Position numbers and translations under genes: made by a program. From positions 1-64,000 of the forward strand of contig CAZEFT010000004.1 of NCBI GenBank assembly GCA_964511495.1: 64,000 nucleotides of DNA. Direction: 5' to 3'. This document shows positions 8,523 to 17,881 of this stretch, piece by piece; positions within the stretch are counted from its first letter, which is position 1; every line of letters starts with the position of its first letter. The notes beneath the pieces are model-generated. The model saw only the letters and a program-made list of their open reading frames with translations, had not been told where the DNA came from and searched no databases. The stretch comes from Litorimonas sp964511495. Lineage in GTDB: Bacteria > Pseudomonadota > Alphaproteobacteria > Caulobacterales > Maricaulaceae.

Positions 8523-10142
8523 TTGAGCTCTTCAGAAAATATCACAGAAGTTCCTGCTGACGAAGCCGTGGACGTGACGTTCAAGGCTTTGGGTCTTGCT
8601 CCGAAAATTCTGAAAGCCCTGGATGATATGGGTTATGAAAAGCCGACGCCTATTCAGGCGCGTGCCATTCCGGCGGCCCTGCAACAACGTGATGTGTTGG
8701 GCATTGCTCAGACGGGTACAGGTAAGACAGGTGCTTTCACCTTGCCCACGCTCCACAAATTGGAAAAAGGTCGTGCACGCGCGCGCATGCCGCGTTGCCT
8801 TATCATCTGCCCCACGCGTGAGTTGGCGGCGCAGGCAGCGGAGAATGTCGAACTTTACGGTAAATACCTCAAGCTCGAAATGGCGTTGTTAATCGGCGGT
8901 GTTTCTTTCGCCGAGCAAGACCGTAAATTAATGAAGGGGGTTGATATTTTGATTGCAACACCCGGGCGACTTTTGGATCAATTCGAGCGTGGCAAAATCT
9001 TGATGACGGGTGTGCAAACTCTGGTCGTTGATGAAGCTGACCGCATGCTTGATATGGGCTTTATTCCTGACATTGAGAAAATCTTCAAACTGACGCCTTT
9101 TACCCGTCAGGTTTTATTCTTCTCGGCCACTATGCCGAATGAGATTAAACGTCTCGTTGATCAGTTTTTGCATCAACCGGTCACCATTCAGGTCGCGCGT
9201 CAATCAACAACGGCAGAGACCGTTAGGCAGCGGATTATTCGCATGCCGTCTTCCGATCCCAAACAAAAACGCACAGCATTACGTTGGATTATTGATCAAG
9301 AAGATGTCGATAATGGTATTATCTTTTGTAACCGGAAGCGTGATGTCGATATTGTTGCGAAATCCCTTTCGGTTCACGGTAAGTCTGCGGCTCCGATTCA
9401 TGGTGATCTCCCTCAGTCACTTCGCACGGACACGCTTGAATCGTTTAAAAAGGGCGACATAAAATTCCTCGTTGCGAGTGATGTTGCCGCGCGTGGTTTG
9501 GATGTTCCGACAGTCAGTCATGTTTTCAATTATGACGTGCCCAACCATTCAGAAGATTATGTTCATCGTATTGGTCGGACGGGACGCGCCGGTCGTGAAG
9601 GTGATACGGTCATGTTGGTCGCTCGGCTTGATGAGCGAAACTATCAAGACATTCTTGATCTAATCAAAGTTGAAGAAATTGAAGAAATTGAGGTTCCGGG
9701 AATTGAGGACTTCCCAAAGGACGGCGGTCGAAAAAAGACACGAGGCCGTCGCGGGGATAAAAAAGAGGGACGTAGCAGAGACCGAAAAAAACCGCGACAA
9801 TCACGTGGAAAACCTGAACACTCCGTTGAGAGTGAAAAGTACGAGGACGCACCAAAGTCCAGACGTCGGAAAGCGCCGACAAAAGCAAAAACTGACCCGA
9901 GAAAAGATGAGGTGAACGACACGCGTTCAAAGGCAAAGAGCAAAACATCGGATAGCTCTGATTCCCCTAAAAAAGAAGCTGACAAACCGTCTTCGAAAAA
10001 GAACACATCGCGCAAAAGCTCAAACCCAAAATCATCAGATCAAAAGCCTGTGAAAAAATCACGCGGACGTGACCGCAACGGATTGCCCGAGAACAAAGAT
10101 TCGGGCTTTGGTGGTGACGTTCCTGAGTTCTTTAAGATTTAG
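8523..10142 (+). CDS. DEAD-box ATP-dependent RNA helicase (RhlE-like)
   Basis: 539 residues. The two RecA-like domains carry all helicase motifs: the Q motif around 20-45, AQTGTGKT (62-69), PTRELA, VDEADRMLD, SAT, a GIIFCNRK-type motif IV region, DVAARGLDVP and HRIGRTGRAGR. It unwinds short RNA duplexes using ATP, in ribosome assembly or RNA decay. The last ~150 residues are a disordered tail very rich in Lys, Arg, Ser and Asp, with RGRRGDKKEGR-type patches, likely an RNA-binding extension. The only sensible start is TTG at 8523, since the next in-frame ATG lies inside the Q-motif region; no strong Shine-Dalgarno is visible. Confidence 0.9.
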   Translation: MSSSENITEVPADEAVDVTFKALGLAPKILKALDDMGYEKPTPIQARAIPAALQQRDVLGIAQTGTGKTGAFTLPTLHKLEKGRARARMPRCLIICPTRELAAQAAENVELYGKYLKLEMALLIGGVSFAEQDRKLMKGVDILIATPGRLLDQFERGKILMTGVQTLVVDEADRMLDMGFIPDIEKIFKLTPFTRQVLFFSATMPNEIKRLVDQFLHQPVTIQVARQSTTAETVRQRIIRMPSSDPKQKRTALRWIIDQEDVDNGIIFCNRKRDVDIVAKSLSVHGKSAAPIHGDLPQSLRTDTLESFKKGDIKFLVASDVAARGLDVPTVSHVFNYDVPNHSEDYVHRIGRTGRAGREGDTVMLVARLDERNYQDILDLIKVEEIEEIEVPGIEDFPKDGGRKKTRGRRGDKKEGRSRDRKKPRQSRGKPEHSVESEKYEDAPKSRRRKAPTKAKTDPRKDEVNDTRSKAKSKTSDSSDSPKKEADKPSSKKNTSRKSSNPKSSDQKPVKKSRGRDRNGLPENKDSGFGGDVPEFFKI

Positions 10143-10173
10143 TAGGCTTACTCTCGCTTCGCCCGCTTTGATT

Positions 10174-11253
10174 TTATTTCTTTGATTTTATCTGTCGGGC
10201 GAGTTTCTCTATTTCATCAAATATCCCAAAGACAACTTCGTCTGACTCTTGTGGCAAACAATGCCCTGTCCCGGGATAGGTGACGTTTCGGCAATTCGGT
10301 AAACGGTCATCACAGGCTATTCGGTTTGTTTCATTTGAGACGAAATCATCCACCTCTGCACTTGCCATAAAGATGGGGATTTCAATCGCTTCAAGAAAAT
10401 TATTCGCGCGAATGTAGACACTGCTCTCGAAAAACTCCGCGCCCCATTGATTGGTCACATCGCCGACACGCTCTTCGGGATGGCGAGTATAGACAGCGTC
10501 TCGCAAGTAAAGCCGTTTAGGGTTGGAGCTACAATGCTCAATCCCTGAAATTGTATAATCTTCGACAAAAGGTTTCCAATTATCCCCACCCGGCACATAG
10601 CGTTTTGATTGACCGATTTTGCGCATAAAATTCATCAATGAAAGTGCTTTATCAAACGCCATATCTCCGGCTTTAGGCTCAATGGCGGGGGCGATAAGCG
10701 CTAACCCATCTACACTGTCGGGATGCTCTCCTGCCATACGCAGCGCCACGTGCCCCCCAAATGACATCGCCATAGGAATGACTATGTGACCTTCGTCGAA
10801 ATTCTGTTCCGCAATCAGATTTGCTACATCATCCGCATAGGTTGAGAAATCATCAATCCAAAGCTTCTCGGGTTGTTTCTGAAAGTAGCGATCAGAGCCC
10901 CCCTGCCCGCGCAAATCAATCCCTATGACGTGGAAACCTCGTTCGGCCAACGCGTCTACATGTTCGCCATACATTTTGAGGGTCGCCGTATAACCGGGAA
11001 TAATCAGAATTGTCGTATCCGCCGTGCCGCGATTTCCTGTTTCTCCCCAACGCAAACCTGTTCCGTCTTCTGCCTTGAACCGTTTCCATTCCCAATCTGT
11101 CGGCATTTTGGGGATTGTGAACTTATCGGCTTGCGCCTGATAGGCTTGACTGACTTCAAAGGGCCGATATTTCTTTTCAGGCCAAAGTAGTGCTGCCAAA
11201 ATCAATAGAACGATACCACCGACCAGAAAGAGCGAAAGCTTACGCATCATCAT
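10174..11253 (-). CDS. Membrane-anchored alpha/beta hydrolase (S33/monoglyceride lipase-like)
   Basis: About 359 residues. An N-terminal hydrophobic segment (LSLFLVGGIVLLILAALLW) is probably a signal anchor. The hydrolase core has the oxyanion region LIIPGYTA, a nucleophile elbow AMSFGGH (A-x-S-x-G rather than G-x-S-x-G), acid region ASAEVDDFV and catalytic His in GTGHCLP. It resembles serine aminopeptidase S33 / lysophospholipase-like hydrolases; the substrate is unknown. Several in-frame ATGs (11247-11259, up to 11283) could be the start. All overlap the 3' end of the GST gene, implying coupled translation. Confidence 0.8.
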   Translation of the reverse strand: MMMRKLSLFLVGGIVLLILAALLWPEKKYRPFEVSQAYQAQADKFTIPKMPTDWEWKRFKAEDGTGLRWGETGNRGTADTTILIIPGYTATLKMYGEHVDALAERGFHVIGIDLRGQGGSDRYFQKQPEKLWIDDFSTYADDVANLIAEQNFDEGHIVIPMAMSFGGHVALRMAGEHPDSVDGLALIAPAIEPKAGDMAFDKALSLMNFMRKIGQSKRYVPGGDNWKPFVEDYTISGIEHCSSNPKRLYLRDAVYTRHPEERVGDVTNQWGAEFFESSVYIRANNFLEAIEIPIFMASAEVDDFVSNETNRIACDDRLPNCRNVTYPGTGHCLPQESDEVVFGIFDEIEKLARQIKSKK

Positions 11254-11839
11254 ATCCATATGTTGCACGATAATGCGGATCATCAGTAAAGGTTGTGTGC
11301 CATTGCGCTAATTTCGGTGCCTTACCCTGCCATTTTAAATGCGATGCCCGGAAAGAGGCATAATCAAGCGCCGTAATAATGGCGAGATTGCCGTAACTCC
11401 ACGGTCCGCCCAACCACTCACAAATCCGCTCCAAGGTCTGAACGCTGTTCAAAATCGCCGTTTCATGACGCGTAATCATCTCTTGCCAATGAAGGTCTTT
11501 CGGGCGGACAATTTCATAGCGATAGTTGTAAACCGCATCAGCTAAACCATCACCCAGAGCGTGTTGCCATTTATTCAAAAAATGTAGATGACCGTCACTC
11601 GGCAGAACTTTATTCTCGCCAAGGCTGTCCAGATATTCACAGATGACGGGACTATCGAACAGATACTGCCCTGGCTGCCATTCCAAGGCAGGAATTTTGC
11701 CGAGTGGGTTATCTCCGGCTTTATAGCCGTTCGCCCCGTCTTTATCTGGCAAAATTTCTTCGACATCTATACCATGCAACCGCGCCAAAATCATGGCCTT
11801 GCGCGCATAGGGTGAAATCGGATGGCAGATGAGTTTCAT
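11240..11839 (-). CDS. Glutathione S-transferase family protein
   Basis: 199 residues, about standard for a cytosolic GST. The N-terminal thioredoxin-fold domain (1-80) begins MKLICHPISPYARKA, with serine in SPYARK as the likely glutathione-activating residue. It contains GKIPAL with the cis-proline, and DSPVICEYLD as the gamma-glutamyl binding motif. The C-terminal half is all-helical. It sits at the end of the guaB-guaA run, directly before the hydrolase gene. Substrate unknown. Confidence 0.88.
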   Translation of the reverse strand: MKLICHPISPYARKAMILARLHGIDVEEILPDKDGANGYKAGDNPLGKIPALEWQPGQYLFDSPVICEYLDSLGENKVLPSDGHLHFLNKWQHALGDGLADAVYNYRYEIVRPKDLHWQEMITRHETAILNSVQTLERICEWLGGPWSYGNLAIITALDYASFRASHLKWQGKAPKLAQWHTTFTDDPHYRATYGYDDA

Positions 11840-11840
11840 T

Positions 11841-11965
11841 TTAATCGCTCTTCCTTAGCATTTCAGTTAGCCAAACAGCTCGAACAGTCACGCCAACACA
11901 AACGAAGACCGTCAGAGGCGCTCTTAGAATAGGAAAGGCGACAAAAAGGCAAAATAAAACCGTTA
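11841..11965 (-). pseudogene. Out-of-frame 3' continuation of the small membrane protein gene
   Basis: Directly after the TAA that ends the 12253-11963 frame, the -1 frame stays open to a TAA at 11843-11841, two bases from the GST ATG. It encodes a strongly hydrophobic stretch (ITVLFCLFVAFPILRAP, then TVFVCVGVTVRAVWL) ending in LRKSD, which reads like the missing third and fourth membrane helices. The frame change falls at a run of six T on the coding strand. A one-base insertion there would join both parts into a protein of about 140 residues. Confidence 0.45.
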
Positions 11966-12253
11966 TTCCTGTATAAAAAAGGTCGCCGCCATAATGAGCG
12001 CCCATTGTTTGTTAAACCAAACAAATGGCAGCAGGCCTAAATAAGCAATAATGGAAATAATTCGCAATAGATATTCGGTGTCCGTAGTGCTTGTGAAACC
12101 AGCCTTCAGAAAATTGAAAACGAGCAAAAATGTGTAAAACAAGAATAAAAGGCTTTTCGGCTTCTCTATGAACGAGAGTTCATCATAGCGTTCAGCCTGT
12201 TTGCGCGCCGTAGCAGCGGAAAAGATGTGATATATTTCTTGCTTCTCGCTCAC
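11963..12253 (-). CDS. Small membrane protein, probably frameshifted
   Basis: About 96 residues from a GTG at 12253, right after the guaA stop; an upstream TTG at 12268 would overlap guaA. The N-terminal ~35 residues are soluble and charged. Two clear helices follow (LLFLFYTFLLVFNFL and LLRIISIIAYLGLLPFVWF), and the start of a third is cut off by the stop after MAATFFIQE. I do not recognise the family. The open -1 frame immediately downstream suggests an originally four-helix protein broken, or programmed to shift, at the six-T run. It lies between guaA and GST in the same direction. Confidence 0.55.
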   Translation of the reverse strand: MSEKQEIYHIFSAATARKQAERYDELSFIEKPKSLLFLFYTFLLVFNFLKAGFTSTTDTEYLLRIISIIAYLGLLPFVWFNKQWALIMAATFFIQE

Positions 12254-12254
12254 C

Positions 12255-13835
12255 TTATTCCCATTCAATCGTTCCGGGCGGTTTAGACGTCACGTCATAG
12301 ACGACGCGATTTACGCCTCTGACCTCATTGATAATGCGAGTGGCGGTTTCGCCTAAAAACTCATGGCTATAAGGGTAATAATCGGCTGTCATGCCGTCCG
12401 TAGAGGTCACTGCCCGCAATGCCAAAACATAATCATAGGTTCGGCCATCTCCCATCACACCAACGGTTCGCACAGGCAAGATCACAGCAAAAGCTTGCCA
12501 TATCTCATTGTAAAGACCGTGTTTTTTGATTTGGTCGAGATAGATTGAATCGGCTTCGCGTAATATATCTAAACGCGCCTTTGTAATCTCTCCAGGGCAA
12601 CGAATGGCAAGGCCAGGTCCGGGAAACGGATGACGTTCGACGAAATCAGAATGTAAGCCAAGCTCGCGACCCAAATCCCTCACCTCATCTTTGAAAAGTT
12701 CTCTTAAGGGCTCGACCAGTTCCAAATCCATACGCTCGGGCAGGCCGCCGACATTGTGATGGGATTTAATTGTGACGGATGGCCCACCATCGAAAGAAAC
12801 GCTTTCAATCACATCCGGATAAAGCGTACCTTGGGCGAGGAATTTTGCGCCGCCCACTGATTTGGCTTCGCGTTCAAAAATATCAATGAATGTTCCGCCG
12901 ATAATTTTTCGCTTCTTTTCCGGATCGCTGACGCCGTCCAAAAGACCTAAAAATTCGTTCCCGGCATCTACATGGATGAGGTTGATGTCGTAATGATCAC
13001 GAAATAGCGATGTGACCTGTTCACTTTCGCCTTTTCGCATCATCCCCGTATCAACATAAACGCAGGTGAGTTGCTCTCCAATCGCTTGGTGGATTAAGAT
13101 GGCGGCAACAGAGCTATCGACGCCGCCTGACAGGCCGCAAATGACTTTACCGTCTCCGACTTGATCACGAATGGCGGCAATCATTTCATCTTTGAAGGCG
13201 GCCATGGTCCAGTCGCCACTAAAATTTGCGATATCATGCGTAAAGTTCCGCAAAATCCTCGCCCCGTTCTGTGTATGCATGACTTCGGGGTGGAACTGCA
13301 CGCCATAGAAACGACGAGTTTCATTGGCGATTGCGGCATAGGGCGCATTGGGTGAGCGCCCGATAATCTCAAAGCCTTCCGGAATGGAGTCGACACGATC
13401 CCCATGGGACATCCAAACTCGTTCTTTGGCTCCGATATCTGCCAAGCCTTCAAATAACGGGCTCTTAGAGACAATTTCCATATCAGCTCGACCGAATTCC
13501 TGCTCATCAGATGCCTCAACAGAGCCGCCTAGTTGGGCGCACATGGTTTGTTGACCGTAACATATGCCCAAAATCGGTACGCCCAGTGACCAAATAGCCT
13601 CATGTGCCCGAGGGGTGCCTGTCCCGATCACACTGCTTGGGCCCCCTGACAGAATAATGGCCTTTGGCTTGAATTTTTCCAAAAGCGCTTCATCAACTCG
13701 ATTATAGGGATGAACTTCGCTGTAAACGCCGCTCTCACGCACACGGCGCGCAATGAGCTTGGTCACCTGAGACCCGAAATCAATAATCAGCAATTGCTCA
13801 TGTTGGCCGACAATTGTCTCATGCGTGTCTGTCAT
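12255..13835 (-). CDS. guaA: GMP synthase (glutamine-hydrolysing)
   Basis: 526 residues from the ATG at 13835. It converts XMP to GMP using glutamine and ATP. The N-terminal class I amidotransferase domain has GICYGQQ with the nucleophile Cys and FHPEVMHT with the catalytic His. The ATP-PPase P-loop is GLSGGVDSS, and the C-terminal dimerisation domain ends KPPGTIEWE as in other GuaA. The longer upstream frame is out of register with the family. The chosen ATG overlaps the rsmB stop by four bases (ATGA). It is co-directional with guaB two genes upstream, so XMP synthesis and amination are likely co-transcribed. Confidence 0.96.
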   Translation of the reverse strand: MTDTHETIVGQHEQLLIIDFGSQVTKLIARRVRESGVYSEVHPYNRVDEALLEKFKPKAIILSGGPSSVIGTGTPRAHEAIWSLGVPILGICYGQQTMCAQLGGSVEASDEQEFGRADMEIVSKSPLFEGLADIGAKERVWMSHGDRVDSIPEGFEIIGRSPNAPYAAIANETRRFYGVQFHPEVMHTQNGARILRNFTHDIANFSGDWTMAAFKDEMIAAIRDQVGDGKVICGLSGGVDSSVAAILIHQAIGEQLTCVYVDTGMMRKGESEQVTSLFRDHYDINLIHVDAGNEFLGLLDGVSDPEKKRKIIGGTFIDIFEREAKSVGGAKFLAQGTLYPDVIESVSFDGGPSVTIKSHHNVGGLPERMDLELVEPLRELFKDEVRDLGRELGLHSDFVERHPFPGPGLAIRCPGEITKARLDILREADSIYLDQIKKHGLYNEIWQAFAVILPVRTVGVMGDGRTYDYVLALRAVTSTDGMTADYYPYSHEFLGETATRIINEVRGVNRVVYDVTSKPPGTIEWE

Positions 13836-15127
13836 TTTTGTCTTTCCATTACCGCGAAAAAGAAGCCATCCGTATTGGTGGAGGCCGGAGAGAGCGTGAG
13901 AGTGCATCCATCCGCTGACCAAGGTTTAGGCGCTTCAACGCCAAATTTTTCTTCCCAAACTTCACCGGCGGACAATAAGGCGAAATTATCATGATCTTCG
14001 AGGAAGGCGTAGACCTGCGCTTCGTTCTCTTCTGCAAGCATGGAACAGGTCACATAGAAAAGCAGTCCGCCGGGACGAACAAACCCTTTTGCACTATTTA
14101 AGACAGAGCGTTGTTCATTATTACGTCGCTCTAAAGCGTCTTCGGACAAGCGCCATTTAGCATCCGGTTTTCGCCGCCATGTCCCAACGCCCGTACAAGG
14201 CGCATCAATCAAGACACGATCCATTCTCCCGACAAGGTCTTTTAGGTTTTCAGAAGGCGGTTGGCGCACATCGATGATCGAGGCCCCCGCCCTTTGTGCG
14301 CGCTGATAGAGCGGAGACAAACGACGTTTATCAATATCGAACCCAAAAACCGATCCTTTGTTTTCCATATCGGCGGCCAAGGCTAATGACTTTCCGCCTC
14401 CTCCAGCGCAATAATCCAATAGTTTTTCGCCGGGTTTTGCATCAATCAACAAGCTGACGATTTGCGAGCCTTCATCCTGAATTTCAATTGCGCCGGTTTG
14501 ATATTCCGGCTCAATTTGCACATTGGGTAATCGCCCATCTCCTTCTTTTGCGGCAATGCGTATTCCAATGGGAGAAATCTCGGTCGGCTTTGCCCCCTTA
14601 GTGTTGAGTGATTTTAAAACATCATCACGCTTGGCTTTGATCGTATTGACCCGCAGATCCAGAGGCGGACGCTTTGTGAGAGCTTGCCCTTCTTCTATGG
14701 CCTCTTCGACGAAATTATTTTCAAAGGCCGGCCAAATCCATTCAGGGACATCGGCTTGCACCCAATCAGGCGCATCATCCAATGAAATTTTGCCTGAAAG
14801 CTTTTCCTTTTCTTCAGGCGTCAGAGGTTTGGGGGCGTGAGCGTCGCCTTCAAACGCTTCCTCTAGGCTTTGCGGTGTAAGCCCTCCCATAAAGACGGCA
14901 GATGCTAAGGCCAAAGCCCGGGGGCTCTCATCATCCATGCGAAAGCCTAGCGAGCTTTTGCATCGTAAGGTATCATGAACATAATTACCGATTGCAGAAC
15001 GGTCTTTCGATCCCGCAAATCGGTGTGCCTTCCCCCAATCGCGCAAAGCCATTGTGGCAGGCGTCTTACGGTCCAAAATGTCGGTCAGAACCTCAAGGGT
15101 CGCTTGAATGCGTCCACCGAGGCGCAT
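13832..15127 (-). CDS. RsmB-type rRNA (cytosine-C5) methyltransferase
   Basis: 431 residues from the ATG at 15127. An N-terminal NusB-like/RNA-binding helical region precedes an SAM-dependent methyltransferase core. The SAM motif is LLDYCAGGGGKSLALA, followed by FGFDID. The two cysteines of the m5C mechanism are visible in DAPCTGVGTWRR and FYVTCSM. It should methylate C5 of a cytosine in 16S rRNA (C967 in E. coli for RsmB). The start overlaps the MAPEG stop (TAATG) and its stop overlaps the guaA start. The longer open frame extends through the MAPEG gene and is not used. Confidence 0.88.
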   Translation of the reverse strand: MRLGGRIQATLEVLTDILDRKTPATMALRDWGKAHRFAGSKDRSAIGNYVHDTLRCKSSLGFRMDDESPRALALASAVFMGGLTPQSLEEAFEGDAHAPKPLTPEEKEKLSGKISLDDAPDWVQADVPEWIWPAFENNFVEEAIEEGQALTKRPPLDLRVNTIKAKRDDVLKSLNTKGAKPTEISPIGIRIAAKEGDGRLPNVQIEPEYQTGAIEIQDEGSQIVSLLIDAKPGEKLLDYCAGGGGKSLALAADMENKGSVFGFDIDKRRLSPLYQRAQRAGASIIDVRQPPSENLKDLVGRMDRVLIDAPCTGVGTWRRKPDAKWRLSEDALERRNNEQRSVLNSAKGFVRPGGLLFYVTCSMLAEENEAQVYAFLEDHDNFALLSAGEVWEEKFGVEAPKPWSADGCTLTLSPASTNTDGFFFAVMERQK

Positions 15128-15534
15128 TAGCCAAGCACTTGTATAAAGGCGATGATCAACAGGGCCACGATTGCAAGCGCGCTCACAAGGAAGGTCAAGA
15201 AGCGCCAAGGGAAGATAACATTTTTCGTGAGTTGAATAAGAGCATGAATGATGCGGAAGACAACAAACGTCCAAGCTGCGATTACAACGGCTTGTGTCAC
15301 TCCACCTGAAACGATGAAGAAAAAGCACAAAGCGTAAAAGATTACAGGGACTTCAAACTGGTTTTTAAAGTTATCACTCGCGTTGTTCACATGAACAGGG
15401 AAACCAGTTTTGCGGATTTCTTTTATGCCATGCTTAGCAATACGGCTCACCCGTGACCATGCCAACCAAAATAGAATGATGATGGAGAGTGAGGCTTGAA
15501 TGAGAATGGGTAAGTATAAGGGATTATTTTCCAT
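15127..15534 (-). CDS. MAPEG family membrane protein
   Basis: 135 residues with four hydrophobic helices. The region IRKTGFPVHVNNASDNFKNQFEVPVIFYAL between helices one and two has the FxNxxExPV-like motif of MAPEG proteins (membrane-associated proteins in eicosanoid and glutathione metabolism). The bacterial role is unknown. It lies 17 bases after guaB and overlaps rsmB by one base, so it is part of the guaB operon. A MAPEG gene at this spot is familiar from other alphaproteobacteria. Confidence 0.85.
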   Translation of the reverse strand: MENNPLYLPILIQASLSIIILFWLAWSRVSRIAKHGIKEIRKTGFPVHVNNASDNFKNQFEVPVIFYALCFFFIVSGGVTQAVVIAAWTFVVFRIIHALIQLTKNVIFPWRFLTFLVSALAIVALLIIAFIQVLG

Positions 15535-15551
15535 GAGGATCTCTTTTATCT

Positions 15552-17009
15552 CTAGCTTGGCATTGAATAATTAGGCGCTTCACGTGCAATATGAACATCG
15601 TGAACGTGGCTTTCACGCAGACCTGCATTGGTAATTCTCACAAATTCCGCATTTTTATGAAGGTCTTTAATCGTTGCCGACCCCGTATACCCCATAGTGG
15701 CACGAATGCCGCCCAAGAGCTGATGCAAGATAGGAGCAACCGGGCCTTTATAGGCGATGCGGCCTTCAATGCCTTCAGGCACTAATTTCATGGAATCATT
15801 GACTTCTTTTTGGAAATATCTGTCAGCCGAGCCTCGCGCCATAGCTGAAACTGAGCCCATACCGCGATAGGATTTATAAGACCGCCCCTGATAGAGGAAA
15901 ACTTCACCGGGTGTTTCTTCTGCCCCAGCCAAAAGCGAGCCGACCATGGCGCATTCCGCTCCCGCGGCGAGCGCTTTGGCCATATCACCGGAATATTTAA
16001 TCCCGCCATCCGCTATGACCGGAACATTGGCTTTTTTCGCGGCCGAACAAGCATCCATGATTGCGGTCAGTTGTGGTACGCCGACGCCGGCAACAATCCG
16101 TGTCGTGCAGATTGAACCGGGGCCAATCCCTACTTTTATCGCGTCTGACCCGGCTTTTATCAGCGCTTTAGCAGCAGAAGCCGTTGCGATGTTTCCGGCT
16201 ATGATTTGTGCGTTTGGATAATCTGTTTTCAGTCGTTTCACGGTATCGATGACTTTTGATGAATGGCCATGGGCTGTATCAATGACGACGGCATCTGCAC
16301 CCGCCTCAATCAAAGCCACTGCACGGTCATAACCGGCATGCCCGACCGTAGAGGCCGCGGCAACCCGTAAACGGCCTTTGCCGTCTTTACAGGCATTGGG
16401 GAAGTTCTCTGCCTTATCCATATCCTTGACAGTGATGAGACCAACGCAATTGTAATCCTCATCAACCACCAAGAGACGTTCAATGCGGTGTTTATGCAGT
16501 AAGGCCCGCGCTTCGGACTCAGACGCGCCCTCTTTGACTGTGACCAACTCTTTGGTCATCAGGTTGGAGACCAATTCCGTAGGATCATCCGCAAAACGAA
16601 CATCGCGATTTGTCACAATACCAACAAGCTTCCCGCTACTTTTAACAACCGGAATACCCGAGATTTTGTGATGCTCAGCCAGAGCGGAGAGTTCTGCCCG
16701 CGTTGCATTGGGGCCAATCGTGATCGGATTAACCACCATTCCCGACTCATAGCGTTTGACTTTACGCACTTCTTCGGCTTGCTCTTCAATAGAAAGGTTG
16801 CGGTGAATAACGCCAATACCGCCGACTTGCGCCATAGCAATCGCCAGGCGGGCTTCGGTCACAGTGTCCATCGCCGCACTGACCAATGGAACATTAATCG
16901 AAATGCTTTTCGTTAAACGTGTTTTGAGTGATGCATCTGCCGGTAAGATGTCTGAAGCCTGGGGCTGCAAAAGGACATCATCGAAGGTCAGACCTTCTCG
17001 AATCTCCAT
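15552..17009 (-). CDS. guaB: IMP dehydrogenase
   Basis: 485 residues, the normal length. It oxidises IMP to XMP with NAD+, the committed step of GMP synthesis. The TIM barrel is interrupted by a pair of CBS domains at about 90-205 that sense nucleotides. The catalytic loop GSICTTRIVAGVGVPQ contains the active-site Cys, and the flap RYFQKEVND and C-terminal MGYTGSATI are present. The 116-base region upstream (17010-17125) separates it from rlmE and should hold its promoter. First gene of the guaB-MAPEG-rsmB-guaA run. Confidence 0.97.
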   Translation of the reverse strand: MEIREGLTFDDVLLQPQASDILPADASLKTRLTKSISINVPLVSAAMDTVTEARLAIAMAQVGGIGVIHRNLSIEEQAEEVRKVKRYESGMVVNPITIGPNATRAELSALAEHHKISGIPVVKSSGKLVGIVTNRDVRFADDPTELVSNLMTKELVTVKEGASESEARALLHKHRIERLLVVDEDYNCVGLITVKDMDKAENFPNACKDGKGRLRVAAASTVGHAGYDRAVALIEAGADAVVIDTAHGHSSKVIDTVKRLKTDYPNAQIIAGNIATASAAKALIKAGSDAIKVGIGPGSICTTRIVAGVGVPQLTAIMDACSAAKKANVPVIADGGIKYSGDMAKALAAGAECAMVGSLLAGAEETPGEVFLYQGRSYKSYRGMGSVSAMARGSADRYFQKEVNDSMKLVPEGIEGRIAYKGPVAPILHQLLGGIRATMGYTGSATIKDLHKNAEFVRITNAGLRESHVHDVHIAREAPNYSMPS

Positions 17010-17125
17010 GGGAGTCTCCTATCTCTTTTGCAAGCGGGGGTTATCAGCTATCGCGCGGCCTCGCAAATCGAAAAAACAAGATTCTTCAAATTATGAACAG
17101 CTTGTTGGCGGCTTCCTGTTTGGGC

Positions 17126-17881
17126 TTAAGTCTTCGGGTTTTGCAGATTCAGCGCTACTAAATAGATCTCAGGGCTGCCCACGCGCGAAGATTTAGGCTT
17201 AGCATGTTTGACGGTCTGAAAGCGTGATTTCAATTCATTCAGGAGCTTTTTCTCCGCGCCCCCTTGGAAAACTTTAGTGGCAAAATGACCACCCGGACGC
17301 AATGTGCGCATGGCGAAATCAGCGGCGGCTTCGACTAACGCGACCGTTTTCAAATGATCTGTGTTTTTGTGCCCGGTCGTATTAGCCGCCAAATCTGATA
17401 AGACCAAATCCGGCGCACGGCCCAATAGGGCTTTAATCTTGTCCGGCGCGTCATCTGCCATGAAGTCATATTCGATGAGCGTTGCCCCTGCGATTACATC
17501 GACAGGCAAGAGGTCAATGCCTATAACTTGTTCGGCGCCGCGTTTCATGGCGATTTGCACCCAACCACCGGGCGCACATCCTAAATCCACGACAAGACTA
17601 TCCGTCTTAATGAGCCCAAATTTATCGTCCAACTCTTCAAGTTTAAACGCAGCGCGGGACCGATAGCCTTTAATCTTGGCCTCTTTGACGTAAGGGTCAT
17701 TAATTTGGCGCTCAATCCATAATTTGGACGATATTTTTCGGCCTCGCGCTGTCTTAACCTTGCGGTGCATCATACGAGTTGCATTGTTTTTATCGGCTTT
17801 TGGTGTTTTGCGACCTCTTTTAGGTGCAGCGGGTTTACCGCCACTCATACGATGTGGCTGTTTTGGTGTTTCATCCGTCAT
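17126..17881 (-). CDS. rlmE: 23S rRNA (uridine-2'-O-)-methyltransferase RlmE (FtsJ/RrmJ)
   Basis: 251 residues from the ATG at 17881, which overlaps the Ppx/GppA stop by 11 bases. A ~40-residue Lys/Arg-rich N-terminal extension precedes the FtsJ core. SRAAFKLEELD is the RNA-binding and K-D-K-E-type region; VVDLGCAPGGW is the SAM motif; LVLSDLAANTTG contains the catalytic Asp, and the C-terminal KVFQGG the second Lys. It methylates the ribose of U2552 (E. coli numbering) late in 50S assembly. The longer upstream frame is rejected as it runs through the preceding gene. Confidence 0.9.
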   Translation of the reverse strand: MTDETPKQPHRMSGGKPAAPKRGRKTPKADKNNATRMMHRKVKTARGRKISSKLWIERQINDPYVKEAKIKGYRSRAAFKLEELDDKFGLIKTDSLVVDLGCAPGGWVQIAMKRGAEQVIGIDLLPVDVIAGATLIEYDFMADDAPDKIKALLGRAPDLVLSDLAANTTGHKNTDHLKTVALVEAAADFAMRTLRPGGHFATKVFQGGAEKKLLNELKSRFQTVKHAKPKSSRVGSPEIYLVALNLQNPKT

